Positions 36,837 through 45,979 of a stretch of 55,022 nucleotides of DNA are shown in pieces (position 1 is the first letter of the stretch; each line of letters opens with the position of its first letter). The stretch is from positions 1 to 55,022 of the forward strand of contig JAECRO010000015.1 in the NCBI GenBank assembly GCA_016000195.1. The letters run 5' to 3'. The notes beneath the pieces were generated by a model. It searched no databases, was not told the DNA's origin, and was given only the letters and a program-made list of their open reading frames with translations. This DNA comes from Burkholderiales bacterium. Lineage in GTDB: Bacteria > Pseudomonadota > Gammaproteobacteria > Burkholderiales > Burkholderiaceae_C. The translations under genes were made by a program, and so were the position numbers.

Positions 36837-38654
36837 ATGGCTATCGCTGATACACAAGTCGCTCAAATGCGTACAACCTATTGCGGTCTGGTGACCGAAA
36901 GCCTGATGGGCCAGACGGTCAGCCTGTGCGGCTGGGTCAATCGCCGGCGCGACCATGGTGGCGTCATTTTCATTGACCTGCGCGACCGCGAAGGTTATGT
37001 GCAGGTGGTTTGCGATCCAGATCGCGCCGACATGTTCCAGACCGCCGAAGACGTGCGCAACGAGTTTTGCGTTCAGGTCAAGGGCATTGTGCGTGCCCGT
37101 CCTGAAGGCACGACCAACGTCAACCTGAAAAGCGGCCAGGTCGAGGTGTTGTGCCACGAACTGATCGTGCTCAACCCCAGCGTCACGCCGCCTTTCCAGC
37201 TCGACGACGACAACCTGTCGGAAACCACGCGCCTCACGCACCGGGTGCTGGACCTGCGCCGCCCCTACATGCAGAACAACCTGATGCTGCGCTACCGCGT
37301 GGCGATGGAGACGCGCAAGTTCCTCGATGCCAACGGCTTCATCGACATCGAGACGCCGATGCTGACCAAGAGCACGCCAGAAGGCGCGCGCGATTACCTG
37401 GTGCCCAGCCGCGTTAATGAAGGCCAGTTTTTTGCCCTGCCGCAAAGCCCTCAGCTTTTCAAGCAGTTGCTGATGGTGGCCGGATTTGACCGCTACTACC
37501 AGATCACCAAGTGCTTTCGCGACGAGGATTTGCGCGCCGACCGCCAGCCCGAATTCACGCAGATCGATATCGAGACGTCCTTCATGGGCGAGCAGGAAAT
37601 CCGCGACATGTTCCAGTGCATGATCAGCAACATGTTCAAGACGGTGCTGAACACCGACCTGGGCGAGTTCCCGGTCATGGCCTATGCCGATGCGATGCAC
37701 CGCTACGGCTCGGACAAGCCCGACCTGCGCGTCAACCTTGAATTCACCGAACTGACCGATGTGATGGCCGATGTGGACTTCAAGGTCTTCAGCGCCCCGG
37801 CCGCCACACCGGGTGGTCGCGTGGTGGCCCTGCGTGTGCCGGGCGGCGCTGAAATCAGCCGCAGCGAAATCGACGCCTACACCGAATTCGTCAAGATTTA
37901 CGGCGCCAAGGGCCTGGCCTGGATCAAGGTCAACGACGCCGGCAAGGGCCGTGAAGGCTTGCAAAGCCCCATCGTCAAGAACATTCACGATGCGGCGATT
38001 GCTGAAATCCTCAAGCGCACCGGCGCGCAAAACGGCGACATTCTTTTCTTTGGCGCCGACAAGTCCAAGGTGGTCAACGACAGCATCGGCGCGCTGCGCC
38101 TGAAGGTCGGCCACAGCGCCTTCGGTAAAAAAACCGGCTTGTTCACCAAGGGCTGGAAGCCGCTGTGGGTGGTTGATTTCCCGATGTTCGAATATGACGA
38201 AGACGGCAAGCGCTGGAGCGCGGTGCATCACCCCTTCACTGCCCCGAAAGACGGCCATGAAGACTGGATGGACACCGACCCCGGGCGCTGCATCGCCAAG
38301 GCCTACGACATGGTGCTGAACGGCTGGGAGCTGGGCGGCGGCTCGGTGCGTATTCACCGCGCCGATGTGCAAAGCAAGGTGTTCAGTGCGCTCAACATTG
38401 GCGCTGAAGAGGCCCAGTTGAAGTTCGGTTTCCTGCTCGACGCCCTGCAGTACGGTGCGCCACCGCATGGCGGCCTGGCCTTTGGCCTGGACCGCATCGT
38501 GACCATGATGACCGGCGCCGAGTCGATTCGCGACGTGATTGCCTTCCCCAAGACCCAGCGCGCGCAATGCCTGCTGACCCATGCGCCAAGCCCGGTGGAT
38601 GAAAAGCAGCTGCGCGAGCTGCACATCCGCCTGCGCAATCCGCTGCCGGTCTGA
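36837..38654 (+). CDS. aspS: Aspartyl-tRNA synthetase
   Basis: A 605-aa class II synthetase of bacterial type. The OB-fold anticodon domain begins [20 protein letters not shown]. The catalytic core has motif 2 ([20 protein letters not shown]) and motif 3 ([13 protein letters not shown]), with a bacterial GAD insertion between them. The length and start are typical. Whether it is discriminating or also charges Asn depends on anticodon-loop contacts that cannot be settled by eye. A terminator follows at 38679. Confidence 0.97.
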   Translation: MAIADTQVAQMRTTYCGLVTESLMGQTVSLCGWVNRRRDHGGVIFIDLRDREGYVQVVCDPDRADMFQTAEDVRNEFCVQVKGIVRARPEGTTNVNLKSGQVEVLCHELIVLNPSVTPPFQLDDDNLSETTRLTHRVLDLRRPYMQNNLMLRYRVAMETRKFLDANGFIDIETPMLTKSTPEGARDYLVPSRVNEGQFFALPQSPQLFKQLLMVAGFDRYYQITKCFRDEDLRADRQPEFTQIDIETSFMGEQEIRDMFQCMISNMFKTVLNTDLGEFPVMAYADAMHRYGSDKPDLRVNLEFTELTDVMADVDFKVFSAPAATPGGRVVALRVPGGAEISRSEIDAYTEFVKIYGAKGLAWIKVNDAGKGREGLQSPIVKNIHDAAIAEILKRTGAQNGDILFFGADKSKVVNDSIGALRLKVGHSAFGKKTGLFTKGWKPLWVVDFPMFEYDEDGKRWSAVHHPFTAPKDGHEDWMDTDPGRCIAKAYDMVLNGWELGGGSVRIHRADVQSKVFSALNIGAEEAQLKFGFLLDALQYGAPPHGGLAFGLDRIVTMMTGAESIRDVIAFPKTQRAQCLLTHAPSPVDEKQLRELHIRLRNPLPV

Positions 38655-38678
38655 CGGCGGTAGGCTTACACATCCAGT

Positions 38679-38708
38679 TAAAAAGGGCGCCTGCAAGGTG
38701 CCTTTTTT
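38679..38708 (+). terminator. Rho-independent terminator after aspS
   Basis: GGCGCC-TGCAA-GGTGCC with an A-rich 5' flank and a TTTTTT tail. It ends the aspS transcript. Confidence 0.75.
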
Positions 38709-38715
38709 AATTCAA

Positions 38716-38759
38716 AAACCGGCAAACCGGCAGCTTGCCTTTTGCCGGTTTGCCGGTTT
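38716..38759. repeat. Large perfect hairpin: 17-bp inverted repeat with 10-nt loop
   Basis: The left arm AAACCGGCAAACCGGCA (38716-38732) is perfectly complementary to TGCCGGTTTGCCGGTTT (38743-38759). Each arm is itself built of CCGGCAAA-type sub-repeats. No T-run follows, so it is not a plain terminator. It sits between aspS and the convergent universal stress gene. Confidence 0.7.
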
Positions 38760-38820
38760 GCCGCGCAGATAGCTTTGGGATGGAGTTTTAAAAGGCCTTT
38801 CACATGACCGGCAGGCCCAT

Positions 38821-39264
38821 TCAGCGCAACACCAGCACGGGCACGGTGCTGTGTGTCAGCACATGCTGGGTTTCGCTGCCCAGCAGTACCCGCTTGATGC
38901 CTTTTCGGCCATGGGACGCCATGACGACAAGGTCGCAATTGTGTTTGGTCGCGGCGGCCATGATCGACTCTGCCACCAGGTCAGACTGGGCAACAACTGC
39001 CTTGGCCTTGACTCCCCGGGCTTCAGCTTCCTTCTGCACTTCATCCACGATGGCCTGGCCCTTGTCGCTCCACTGTTTCTCGGTACGGGCAATGTCCTCA
39101 ATCGAAATCGTGATGCCCCCTTCAAAGTAGCTGACAGGGTAGCGTGGCACCACATACAGCGCGACCAGTTCAGCACCCACGGCCGACGCCAGCTCAATGG
39201 CGCTGCTCACGGCTGTCCCTGAAAGATCAGAACCGTCAGTCGCTACAAGAATTCGCTGGTACAT
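38821..39264 (-). CDS. Universal stress protein, UspA family
   Basis: A 147-aa single-domain protein starting MYQRILVATDGSDLSGTAVS, with a C-terminal ATP-binding loop (ASHGRKGIKRVLLGSETQHV) and STVPVLVLR at the end. The UspA family helps survival under starvation or oxygen limitation, sometimes by ATP-dependent signalling. An FNR-like box lies upstream (39325-39338), which fits induction at low oxygen. The gene converges on aspS. Confidence 0.92.
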   Translation of the reverse strand: MYQRILVATDGSDLSGTAVSSAIELASAVGAELVALYVVPRYPVSYFEGGITISIEDIARTEKQWSDKGQAIVDEVQKEAEARGVKAKAVVAQSDLVAESIMAAATKHNCDLVVMASHGRKGIKRVLLGSETQHVLTHSTVPVLVLR

Positions 39265-39324
39265 GGTGGACTCTCCAATCTAGATACAAAGTTTTTAGCG
39301 TAGGCGTGTCGCTGGCTGTCGGTG

Positions 39325-39338
39325 TTGATTCAGGTCAA
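39325..39338. promoter_or_regulatory. FNR/Anr-like box upstream of the universal stress gene
   Basis: TTGATTCAGGTCAA matches TTGAT-N4-ATCAA at nine of ten positions. It is centred about 67 nt upstream of the start codon at 39264, a plausible activator position. Confidence 0.55.
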
Positions 39339-39623
39339 GACATGCAATGGGGCGCTTGCGGCAAGCGTGGGCGAAGGGCTCGCTGAAGTCAATCACCGGG
39401 ATGGTGGCCAATGCTTGGTGTGCGTTCCGGTTTTCCTGTCCTGGCTTCTTGCCTTGGCGTATATGCGGCAGGCCGGATTGCCGTCGCTCACCAGTAGACG
39501 CTTTTCTCAAGCTGCCAGCCCCGCAGCGCAAGCTCATTCGCGAGGTGATTCTGATCTTCTCCAAGGTCCACGACGGCACAGAGGCGCAGCCGCAAATGCC
39601 GCGCAGTCCTGAGCCGGACAGGC

Positions 39624-39640
39624 GCTATAAAATAAATAGC
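39624..39640. repeat. Dispersed 17-bp palindrome, copy 7 (intergenic)
   Basis: GCTATAAAATAAATAGC, in the gap before the antiporter gene's end. Confidence 0.75.
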
Positions 39641-39687
39641 TGCTGGCGCATACCAGTCGTGCGCAAGATGCCAATCCAATCACTATT

Positions 39688-41511
39688 TCAGCCCTGCGAA
39701 TCCTGATGCTGCTGCGCCAGCTGCTCGCGCTCCTGCTTCATCTGCACCTCGAGCTGTATCCGTCCCTGTTTGGCCACGGTGATGAATTTTTCGCGGTTGT
39801 TGCGGTGCGGGTACATGCGCTCGAACAGCTCCAGGTTGTGCTGGCGAAAGCGTTCGGCGGCTTGCTGCGCGGCGTCCTGCGGCTGGCCCAGCAGTTCCAG
39901 AACGGTGCGCGCGCTGCGCAGGCTGGAGTCGAACAGCTCGCGCTCGACCCGCATCACGCCCCGGTCGCGCAGCGCGTTCCAGTGCGGCACGTCCCGGGCT
40001 CTGGCGACGATTTGCAGTTGCGGAAAGTTTTCCCGCACCACATCGACGATTTTGAGCGACTGCTCCACATCGTCCACCGACAGCACCAGGATCTTGGCCT
40101 GCGCCGCGCCCGCCGTGCGCAGCAGGTCGAGCCGGGTGGCGTCGCCGTAAAACACGCGATAGCCAAAGGCGCGCACGGTCTCGATCATCTCGGCGTTATG
40201 GTCCAGCACGGTGGCCGATATGCCTTGCGCCAGCAGCATGCGGCCGACGATCTGGCCGTAGCGGCCAAAGCCGGCAATGATGACCGGCGCCTCCTGCGGC
40301 TCGGATATTTCTTCCAGCGTGGATTTCTTGCCGTTGGCATAACGCGGCAAGACCAGCTTGTCGATGGCCAGCAGCAGCAGCGGGCTGATGAGCATTGACA
40401 GTGTCACCGCGCCGATCAGCAGCGAGGCGGTTTCCGGCGAAAACACGCTGGCGCCGGCAGCCGCCTGAAACACCACGAAGGCAAATTCGCCGCCCTGCGC
40501 CAGCAGCAGCGCAAACACCGGCCGCTCCTGCCAGGGCAGCTTCATGGCATAGGCCAGGCCATAAATCGCCAGCAGCTTCAGGCCCAGAAAGCCGGCCAGG
40601 ATGGCCAGCATCTGTCCCGGAAATTTCCACAGCACGCCAAAGTCGATGCTCATGCCCACGGCGATGAAGAACAGGCCCAGCAGCAGCGCCTTGAAGGGCT
40701 CGATGTCGGTTTCCAGCTCGCGCCGGTATTCGCTCTCTGCCAGCAGCACGCCGGCCAGAAAGGCGCCCAGCGCCATCGACAGCCCGACCAGCTGCATCAA
40801 GGCGGCAATGCCGACCACCAGCAGCAGCGACGCGGCGGTGAAGATTTCGGGCGTGCCGCTGTTGGCGATCCAGCGCAGCACCGGCCGCAGCAGCAGCCGG
40901 CCGCCGAGGATGATGCTGGCAATCGCTGCTACTATTTTTATAGCTTCAAGTGACCGGCTGGTCTGCGCAACTGCCTCATTTTCTCCTCCAAGCGCACCGA
41001 GCAGCGGCAGCAGCGCCAGAATCGGGATGGCCGCCACGTCCTGGAACAGCAAAATCGAAAAACCGGCCTGGCCGCTGGAAGTGCGCATCAGGTTGCGCTC
41101 GTTGATCGACTGCAGCGCAATCGCCGTCGATGACAGCGCCAGGCCGAGTCCGGCCACCAGCGCGGTCGTCCATTCGACGCCAAACGCCATGGCCGTGCCG
41201 GTCAGCAGGGCCGCGCAGCTCAGCAGCTGGGCGCTGCCCCAGCCGAAGATGGGCCGGCGCAGATTCCACAGCCGCAGGGGTTCGAGTTCCAGGCCGATCA
41301 GGAACAGCATCAGCACCACGCCGAATTCGGCAAAGTGAAGAATGTCCTGCACATTCGTGACCAGGCCCAGCCCCCACGGCCCGATGGCGATGCCGGCGGC
41401 CAGGTAGCCGATGATGGAGCCCAGGCCGAGCTTTTTGGCCAGCGGCACGGCGACCACGGCGGCGGCCAGGTAGATGAAGCTGTTGACCAGCCAGGCGGGG
41501 GTGTCGTTCAT
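39688..41511 (-). CDS. CPA2-type cation/proton antiporter with RCK domain (KefB/KefC-like)
   Basis: A 607-aa membrane transporter. Residues 1 to about 390 form a Na+/H+ exchanger-type domain with 11-13 helices (GLGSIIGYLAAGIAIGPWGL, VLMLFLIGLELEP, GFSILLFQDVAAIPILALLP). An RCK/TrkA-N domain follows near 405-520 (VIIAGFGRYGQIVGRMLLAQ; VFYGDATRLDLLRTAGA), which binds NAD(H) or glutathione adducts in relatives. The tail is Gln/Glu-rich and charged. It is likely a K+ or Na+ efflux system. A 17-bp palindrome copy encodes part of a helix near residue 190. Confidence 0.9.
   Translation of the reverse strand: MNDTPAWLVNSFIYLAAAVVAVPLAKKLGLGSIIGYLAAGIAIGPWGLGLVTNVQDILHFAEFGVVLMLFLIGLELEPLRLWNLRRPIFGWGSAQLLSCAALLTGTAMAFGVEWTTALVAGLGLALSSTAIALQSINERNLMRTSSGQAGFSILLFQDVAAIPILALLPLLGALGGENEAVAQTSRSLEAIKIVAAIASIILGGRLLLRPVLRWIANSGTPEIFTAASLLLVVGIAALMQLVGLSMALGAFLAGVLLAESEYRRELETDIEPFKALLLGLFFIAVGMSIDFGVLWKFPGQMLAILAGFLGLKLLAIYGLAYAMKLPWQERPVFALLLAQGGEFAFVVFQAAAGASVFSPETASLLIGAVTLSMLISPLLLLAIDKLVLPRYANGKKSTLEEISEPQEAPVIIAGFGRYGQIVGRMLLAQGISATVLDHNAEMIETVRAFGYRVFYGDATRLDLLRTAGAAQAKILVLSVDDVEQSLKIVDVVRENFPQLQIVARARDVPHWNALRDRGVMRVERELFDSSLRSARTVLELLGQPQDAAQQAAERFRQHNLELFERMYPHRNNREKFITVAKQGRIQLEVQMKQEREQLAQQHQDSQG
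40928..40944. repeat. Dispersed 17-bp palindrome, copy 8 (in antiporter gene)
   Basis: GCTACTATTTTTATAGC. On the coding strand it is read GCT ATA AAA ATA GTA GCA (A-I-K-I-V-A). Confidence 0.7.
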
Positions 41512-41645
41512 GAAAACATCCAGGGTGTCTTGCGTGGGTTAACGATAGCGGAAAAGCAGCGTGGCTCGGCCAAGCCGGTGTGCGTGGCCGAATCGCTGGT
41601 GCGGCACTACCCGTAGCGCCCGTTCGCCCGTTCGCCCGTTTGGCT

Positions 41646-42125
41646 TCAAGCGGCCAGCGCCGCGCCGCCAAAACCGTTCTGCCGCCACGCCTCGAACACG
41701 GTGACGGCCACGGTGTTCGACAAATTCAGGCTGCGCTGGCCGGGCAGCATCGGCACCTTCAGGCGCTGGGCCAGGGCAAACGATTGCCGCACTTCGGGCG
41801 CCAGACCCTTGGTTTCCGAGCCAAACACCAGCCAGTCGCCGGGCAAAAAGCGCGCATCGTACAGAGTGCCCGCGCCTTGCGTCGTCAGGGCAAACAGCCG
41901 TTCAGCCGGCGGCTGCTGGCTTTCCAGAAACGCCGGCCAGCTGGCATGGCGCAGCACCTGGGCGTACTCGTGGTAGTCGAGTCCTGCGCGCCGCATGTGC
42001 TTGTCGTCCATTGAAAAGCCGAGCGGCTCGACCAGATGCAGGCGGCAGCCGGTGTTGGCCGCCAGGCGAATCACATTGCCGGTGTTGGGCGGAATCTCGG
42101 GCTCGACCAGGACGATATTGAACAT
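41646..42125 (-). CDS. trmL: tRNA (cytidine/uridine-2'-O-)-methyltransferase TrmL
   Basis: A 159-aa SPOUT methyltransferase acting on the wobble base of tRNA-Leu. The start MFNIVLVEPEIPPNTGNVIR at 42125 is the family N-terminus; the longer reading upstream is noise from the region before comF. The knot region shows GDWLVFGSETKGLAPE and LNLSNTVAVTVFEAWRQ. The length is exact for TrmL. Confidence 0.95.
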   Translation of the reverse strand: MFNIVLVEPEIPPNTGNVIRLAANTGCRLHLVEPLGFSMDDKHMRRAGLDYHEYAQVLRHASWPAFLESQQPPAERLFALTTQGAGTLYDARFLPGDWLVFGSETKGLAPEVRQSFALAQRLKVPMLPGQRSLNLSNTVAVTVFEAWRQNGFGGAALAA

Positions 42126-42195
42126 GTTGGGCAGGTGTTGGGAAGAAGCCGCGTCGCGCTTTGTCAGCGTGCGGCTGGGAAGTGAAGCGGCGATT

Positions 42196-43005
42196 CTAGG
42201 CGGGCGCCGTGCGCGCCAGCACCACGGCGGTGATGTGCGCTGCGCCCGCGTCGCGCAAGGCCTGCGCCGCCGCGAACAGCGACGCGCCACTGGTCATCAC
42301 GTCATCGACCAGCACCACGCGCCGGCCTTGCAGTTTGGGCATGCGCAGCGGATCGACCTGGAAAGCGCCCTTGACATTGGCCAGCCGGGCTTCCCGTTTG
42401 AGCTGGCTTTGCGGACGCGTGTGCTTCAGGCGCAGCAGCAGACGCGTATCGGCCTGCGCCCGGGTCTGCGACTGGCGGGCCAGGGCGCTGGCCAGCTCCC
42501 AGGCCTGGTTGAAGCCGCGCGTCTGCAGCCGCTCGGCCGACAGCGGCAGCGGAATGAGCCAGTCCTGCGCGTCCAGTTCGTTCAGTGCCTGCGCCACGCC
42601 CGGCGTTTTGAGCAGCAGGCTGGCAAAAAATCCGGCCCAGCCATGCTGCTCGCCAAACTTGTAGCGGGTGATCAGTGCCGACCACGGATAGGCATAGGGC
42701 ACGGCGGCCAGCGTGCTGTCCTGCGGCGGGCGCTGGCGCATGCAGCCGGCGCAGTGCCGACCGGCGCCGCGCAGGCCCATGGACAGATCAGCCGGCAAGG
42801 GCAGGGCGCAACTGACGCAGCGCGGCTCCCCTGCCATGAACCGCGCCAGACACGGCTGGCAGACCTGCGCCGCGGGCCAGCTGTGGCAAACGGCGCACTG
42901 GCTGGCCAAACCGGGCAGCCGGGACAAAAGTGGGGGAAGCGTCAGCAGGCGGGAAAACACCGTGTCAATATACTCGCCTGACCTTGTGCAACCATTACCT
43001 TTCAT
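42196..43005 (-). CDS. comF: ComF family phosphoribosyltransferase-like protein
   Basis: A 269-aa protein of the ComF family, linked to DNA uptake. The N-terminal double zinc ribbon has CAVC, CQPC, CVSC and CAGC pairs. The C-terminal PRTase domain contains TRGFNQAWELASALAR and the PRPP loop VVLVDDVMTSGASLFAAAQA. The ATG at 43005 has GAGGTGG six bases upstream, but it overlaps the divergent bioC start. A GTG at 42960 (254 aa) is the alternative and gives a more usual length. Confidence 0.88.
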   Translation of the reverse strand: MKGNGCTRSGEYIDTVFSRLLTLPPLLSRLPGLASQCAVCHSWPAAQVCQPCLARFMAGEPRCVSCALPLPADLSMGLRGAGRHCAGCMRQRPPQDSTLAAVPYAYPWSALITRYKFGEQHGWAGFFASLLLKTPGVAQALNELDAQDWLIPLPLSAERLQTRGFNQAWELASALARQSQTRAQADTRLLLRLKHTRPQSQLKREARLANVKGAFQVDPLRMPKLQGRRVVLVDDVMTSGASLFAAAQALRDAGAAHITAVVLARTAPA

Positions 43006-43906
43006 GACCACCACCTCGCGTCCGCCCACGCTCGATCCAAACGCTGTCAGCCGCTGGCAGCGCATGGCGCCCCTGGCTTCACCCTGGCTGCATGAAGAAG
43101 TGGCCAGCCGCATGCAGGACCGGCTGCAGTGGATCAAGCTCAAGCCGCAGGCCTGGGCGGACTGGGGTGCCTTGCGCGGCGGCATGCAGGCACATGCCCA
43201 ACTGGCTAAAACCTACCCGGATGCAGCATGTTTTATTGCTGAACCGCAGGAAGGACGGGCGCAGGTAGCTTCTAAAATCATAGCAAAGCCCTGGTGGAAC
43301 CCCAGCCAGTGGCGAGCCGCGCCCGTGCGTTTCGAGATGCCGCCGCCGGCCAGCGTTGACATGCTCTGGGCCAACATGGCGCTGCACGAGTCCGCCGACC
43401 CGCAGGCCCTGCTGGCCCAGTGGCACCAGGCCCTGAAGGTCGATGGATTCCTGATGTTTTCATGCCTGGGGCCGGATACCGCCAAAGAATTGCGTGCGCT
43501 GTATGCGCGCCTGGGCTGGCCGCCGGCAGGTCATGAGCTGACCGACATGCACGACTGGGGCGACATGCTGGTGCAGACCGGCTTTGCCGAGCCGGTGATG
43601 GACATGGAGCGCATCACGCTGACGTACGAAACGCCGGCCCGCCTGTTGCAGGAACTGGCCGAGCTGGGCCGCAATTTTCATCCGGCGCGCTTTCCCGGCT
43701 TGCGGAGCCGGGCCTGGAAGGCGCGGCTGGAGCAAGAGCTGGCGGCGCAGCTGACCGGCCGCGACGGCCGGCTGTCGCTCACGTTTGAAGTCATTTATGG
43801 GCATGCCCTGAAGGCCAGGCCCAAATTCAAGGTGAGCCCGCTCAGCGCCGTGTCGATTGAGGACATGCGCCACATGCTGCAGGGCAGTCCGGGCGCCTCG
43901 GGTTGA
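43004..43906 (+). CDS. bioC: BioC-like SAM-dependent methyltransferase
   Basis: A 300-aa methyltransferase with an N-terminal helix like that of BioC (LDPNAVSRWQRMAPLASPWL) and a class I core whose usual glycine-rich motif is not obvious. Later blocks are VDMLWANMALHESADPQALL, GFLMFSCLGPDTAKELRALY and DMHDWGDMLVQTGFAEPVMD, which match malonyl-ACP methyltransferases of biotin synthesis. No other bio gene is in the window, so the role is tentative. There is no clear ribosome site at this ATG. A 17-bp palindrome encodes residues 89-94. Confidence 0.78.
   Translation: MTTTSRPPTLDPNAVSRWQRMAPLASPWLHEEVASRMQDRLQWIKLKPQAWADWGALRGGMQAHAQLAKTYPDAACFIAEPQEGRAQVASKIIAKPWWNPSQWRAAPVRFEMPPPASVDMLWANMALHESADPQALLAQWHQALKVDGFLMFSCLGPDTAKELRALYARLGWPPAGHELTDMHDWGDMLVQTGFAEPVMDMERITLTYETPARLLQELAELGRNFHPARFPGLRSRAWKARLEQELAAQLTGRDGRLSLTFEVIYGHALKARPKFKVSPLSAVSIEDMRHMLQGSPGASG
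43268..43284. repeat. Dispersed 17-bp palindrome, copy 9 (in bioC-like gene)
   Basis: GCTTCTAAAATCATAGC, with two changes in the left arm. It is read GCT TCT AAA ATC ATA GCA (A-S-K-I-I-A). Confidence 0.6.
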
Positions 43907-44068
43907 GCCGTGTGCGCATGGAGAGTGAAACATTCTGCATCTTCGTCTTTAAAGCGTTGGCGGTTTCCCTAACGAGGGTTGTGCGGCCTTCTGTTTGACT
44001 CTATAGTGATTTGGTGAGAGCCTGCTTTTTCTGGTCACGCCGCAGGCCGTTTTCCTGAGGGTCGTCAC

Positions 44069-44563
44069 GTGTTGCAATCATCCACGGCATTTCAATTTGC
44101 CACCTTGTCGGCATACGATGCCAATCCTCAGGGAGCCGTCGTGCTCTGGCGCCTGAAGCGTCATGGTTCGCTGTCACCCGCGCAACTTGGCTGGTTCTAT
44201 TTGTCCCTGTGCCTGGCCTGTGTGGGCATTGCCGCATTTCTGTGGTCGCCGAATGCATCTGTCGTCATGACGTTTGCCCTGCTGGTCGTGGGAGCCGTCT
44301 TTGTCGTGTATTCGCGTCATGCCGGAGACGCCGAAAAAATCGTGCTGCAGGGCGGGCAACTGGTGATCGAACTGGAAACCGCAGGCCGTACCCAGCGGGC
44401 AGCATTCAACCGGGAATGGGTCCGCGTCGAGCCCAAGGATGGCGACGGCTCGCTGATCGAGGTGTCGGGCCAGGGCCGGTCAGTGCGGGTAGGGCGCCAC
44501 ATGCGGCCCGAGCTGCGGCCGCTGCTGGCCCGCGAAATCCGGTTTGCGTTGCGGACGTGCTGA
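44069..44563 (+). CDS. DUF2244 membrane protein
   Basis: A 164-aa protein with two membrane helices (about 38-57 and 62-82) after a short N-terminal region (LKRHGSLSPAQLGWFYLSLC). A C-terminal domain follows with NREWVRVEPKDGDGSLIEVS and VRVGRHMRPELRPLLAREIR. DUF2244 proteins are typically encoded next to cytochrome c oxidase genes, as here; the role is unknown. Confidence 0.85.
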   Translation: MLQSSTAFQFATLSAYDANPQGAVVLWRLKRHGSLSPAQLGWFYLSLCLACVGIAAFLWSPNASVVMTFALLVVGAVFVVYSRHAGDAEKIVLQGGQLVIELETAGRTQRAAFNREWVRVEPKDGDGSLIEVSGQGRSVRVGRHMRPELRPLLAREIRFALRTC

Positions 44564-44624
44564 ACCGCAAGCAACTTGTCTGTACCTCATTTTCATTTCT
44601 GAAATTTTGACCTGTCGCAAACTT

Positions 44625-44630
44625 TATAAT
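44625..44630 (+). promoter_or_regulatory. Likely -10 box for the cox operon
   Basis: A perfect TATAAT hexamer 48 nt before the coxB ATG; the -35 box is weak (GAAATT or AAATTT at 17-18 nt spacing). An inverted repeat TTCAAT-N5-ATTGAA (44641-44657) lies just downstream in the presumed leader. Confidence 0.45.
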
Positions 44631-44677
44631 GATGGGTGAATTCAATCGGTAATTGAAGCAGAAAAAAAGTGATCACG

Positions 44678-45883
44678 ATGAACCTGAGCAACACCATGAG
44701 CAAATTGACACGGCTTGGCTTACAGCATGCAGGCACCATCGCGGTCTCTGCCGCCGCCTGGCTCAGCACTGCCGCTTACGCTGTCAATGACCTGTCTGGC
44801 GGGCCGGCGGTCAATCAGCTCGACCTGCATCCCGCAGCCACCCGCATTGCCCAGGAGCAGCATTGGCTGCATTGGTTCATGATGATCATCTGCTTGTTGA
44901 TTTTTCTGGCCGTCTTTGGCGTGATGTTTTATTCCATCCTGAAGCACCGCAAGTCGGTCGGCCACAAGGCCGCCAACTTTCATGAATCCACCGCCGTGGA
45001 AATCGCCTGGACCATTGTTCCTTTCGTCATCGTGATCGGCATGGCCCTGCCGGCCACCAAGGTGCTGGTTGCCCAGAAAGACACAACCGGCGCCGACTTG
45101 ACCATCAAGGCCACCGGCATCCAGTGGAAATGGGGCTACGACTACATCAAGGGCGAAGGCGAAGGCATCGGTTTTGTCTCGACGCTCGACAACGACCAGC
45201 GCCTGATGTCCAACAATGGCGGCCCCAAGGCCGGTGAAACCGCGCCTGACAATTACCTGCTCAAGGTGGACAAGCCGCTGGTGGTTCCGGTCAACAAGAA
45301 AATCCGCATCATCACCACGGCCAACGACGTGATTCACTCTTTTGCCGTGCCGGCCTTCGGCATCAAGCAGGATGCGATCCCGGGTTTTGTGCGCGACACC
45401 TGGTTCCGGGCTGAAATGGTCGGTGACTTCTATGGCCAGTGCCAGGAACTCTGCGGCAAGGAACACGCCTACATGCCGATTCACGTCAAGGTGGTTTCCG
45501 CCCAGGATTACACCGCCTGGGTAGCCGTCAAGGCCAAGGAGGCCGCCGCCCTGGCCGATGATCCGGCGAAAGTCTGGACGCTGGTTGATTTGAAAGCCCG
45601 TGGCGAAAAAGTCTATGCTTCCAACTGTGCAGCCTGCCATCAGCCCAACGGCAAGGGCGCAGGCCCGATCAAGCCGCTGGACGGCTCGGCCATCGTGCTG
45701 GACAAGGACCATGGCAAGCAGATTCAGACCGTCCTCAATGGCGTCGCCGGCGGTGTCATGCCGTCATGGAAAGCCTTGAGAGACACCGACCTGGCAGCCG
45801 TCATCAGCTATACCAAGAACAACTGGTCCAATCAGACCGGCCAGCTGGTTCAGCCTTCCGAGATTCTGGCTGCACGCAAGTAA
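44678..45883 (+). CDS. coxB: Cytochrome c oxidase subunit II with C-terminal cytochrome c domain
   Basis: A 401-aa membrane subunit. A signal peptide (about residues 1-38) is followed by two membrane helices (near 65-90 and 105-130). The CuA domain shows GIQWKWGYDY, HSFAVPAFGIKQDAIPG and CQELCGKEHAYMPIHV. After a linker a fused cytochrome c domain carries CAACHQPNGKGAGP and an axial Met in GGVMPSWK. This caa3-like form takes electrons from cytochrome c and passes them to subunit I. The start at ATG 44678 was preferred over a GTG three codons upstream; neither has a strong ribosome site. Confidence 0.93.
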   Translation: MNLSNTMSKLTRLGLQHAGTIAVSAAAWLSTAAYAVNDLSGGPAVNQLDLHPAATRIAQEQHWLHWFMMIICLLIFLAVFGVMFYSILKHRKSVGHKAANFHESTAVEIAWTIVPFVIVIGMALPATKVLVAQKDTTGADLTIKATGIQWKWGYDYIKGEGEGIGFVSTLDNDQRLMSNNGGPKAGETAPDNYLLKVDKPLVVPVNKKIRIITTANDVIHSFAVPAFGIKQDAIPGFVRDTWFRAEMVGDFYGQCQELCGKEHAYMPIHVKVVSAQDYTAWVAVKAKEAAALADDPAKVWTLVDLKARGEKVYASNCAACHQPNGKGAGPIKPLDGSAIVLDKDHGKQIQTVLNGVAGGVMPSWKALRDTDLAAVISYTKNNWSNQTGQLVQPSEILAARK

Positions 45884-45979
45884 GCCGCACCGAAACCGCA
45901 AATTACCCAGCTGCCGAGCCGATGCACCGGCAGCCCCGAAGATAAAAGCTACAGGCCCAAGCCACCAAAGGAATCCAAG

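Larger units (their letters stand above)
39265..39687. other. 423-bp gap with FNR-like box, palindrome and possible gene remnant
   Basis: No convincing complete gene is seen. The gap holds the upstream region of the stress gene with its FNR-like box, a 17-bp palindrome at 39624, and a plus-strand stretch at about 39500-39600 with strong GC3 and protein-like sequence (AFLKLPAPQRKLIREVILIF). That stretch has no start codon or ribosome site at its beginning and may be the end of a decayed gene. Confidence 0.4.

Noticed and set aside
36678..38696. A 672-codon minus-strand reading opposite aspS
   Set aside because: No family motif, biased composition, and aspS motifs are complete on the other strand.
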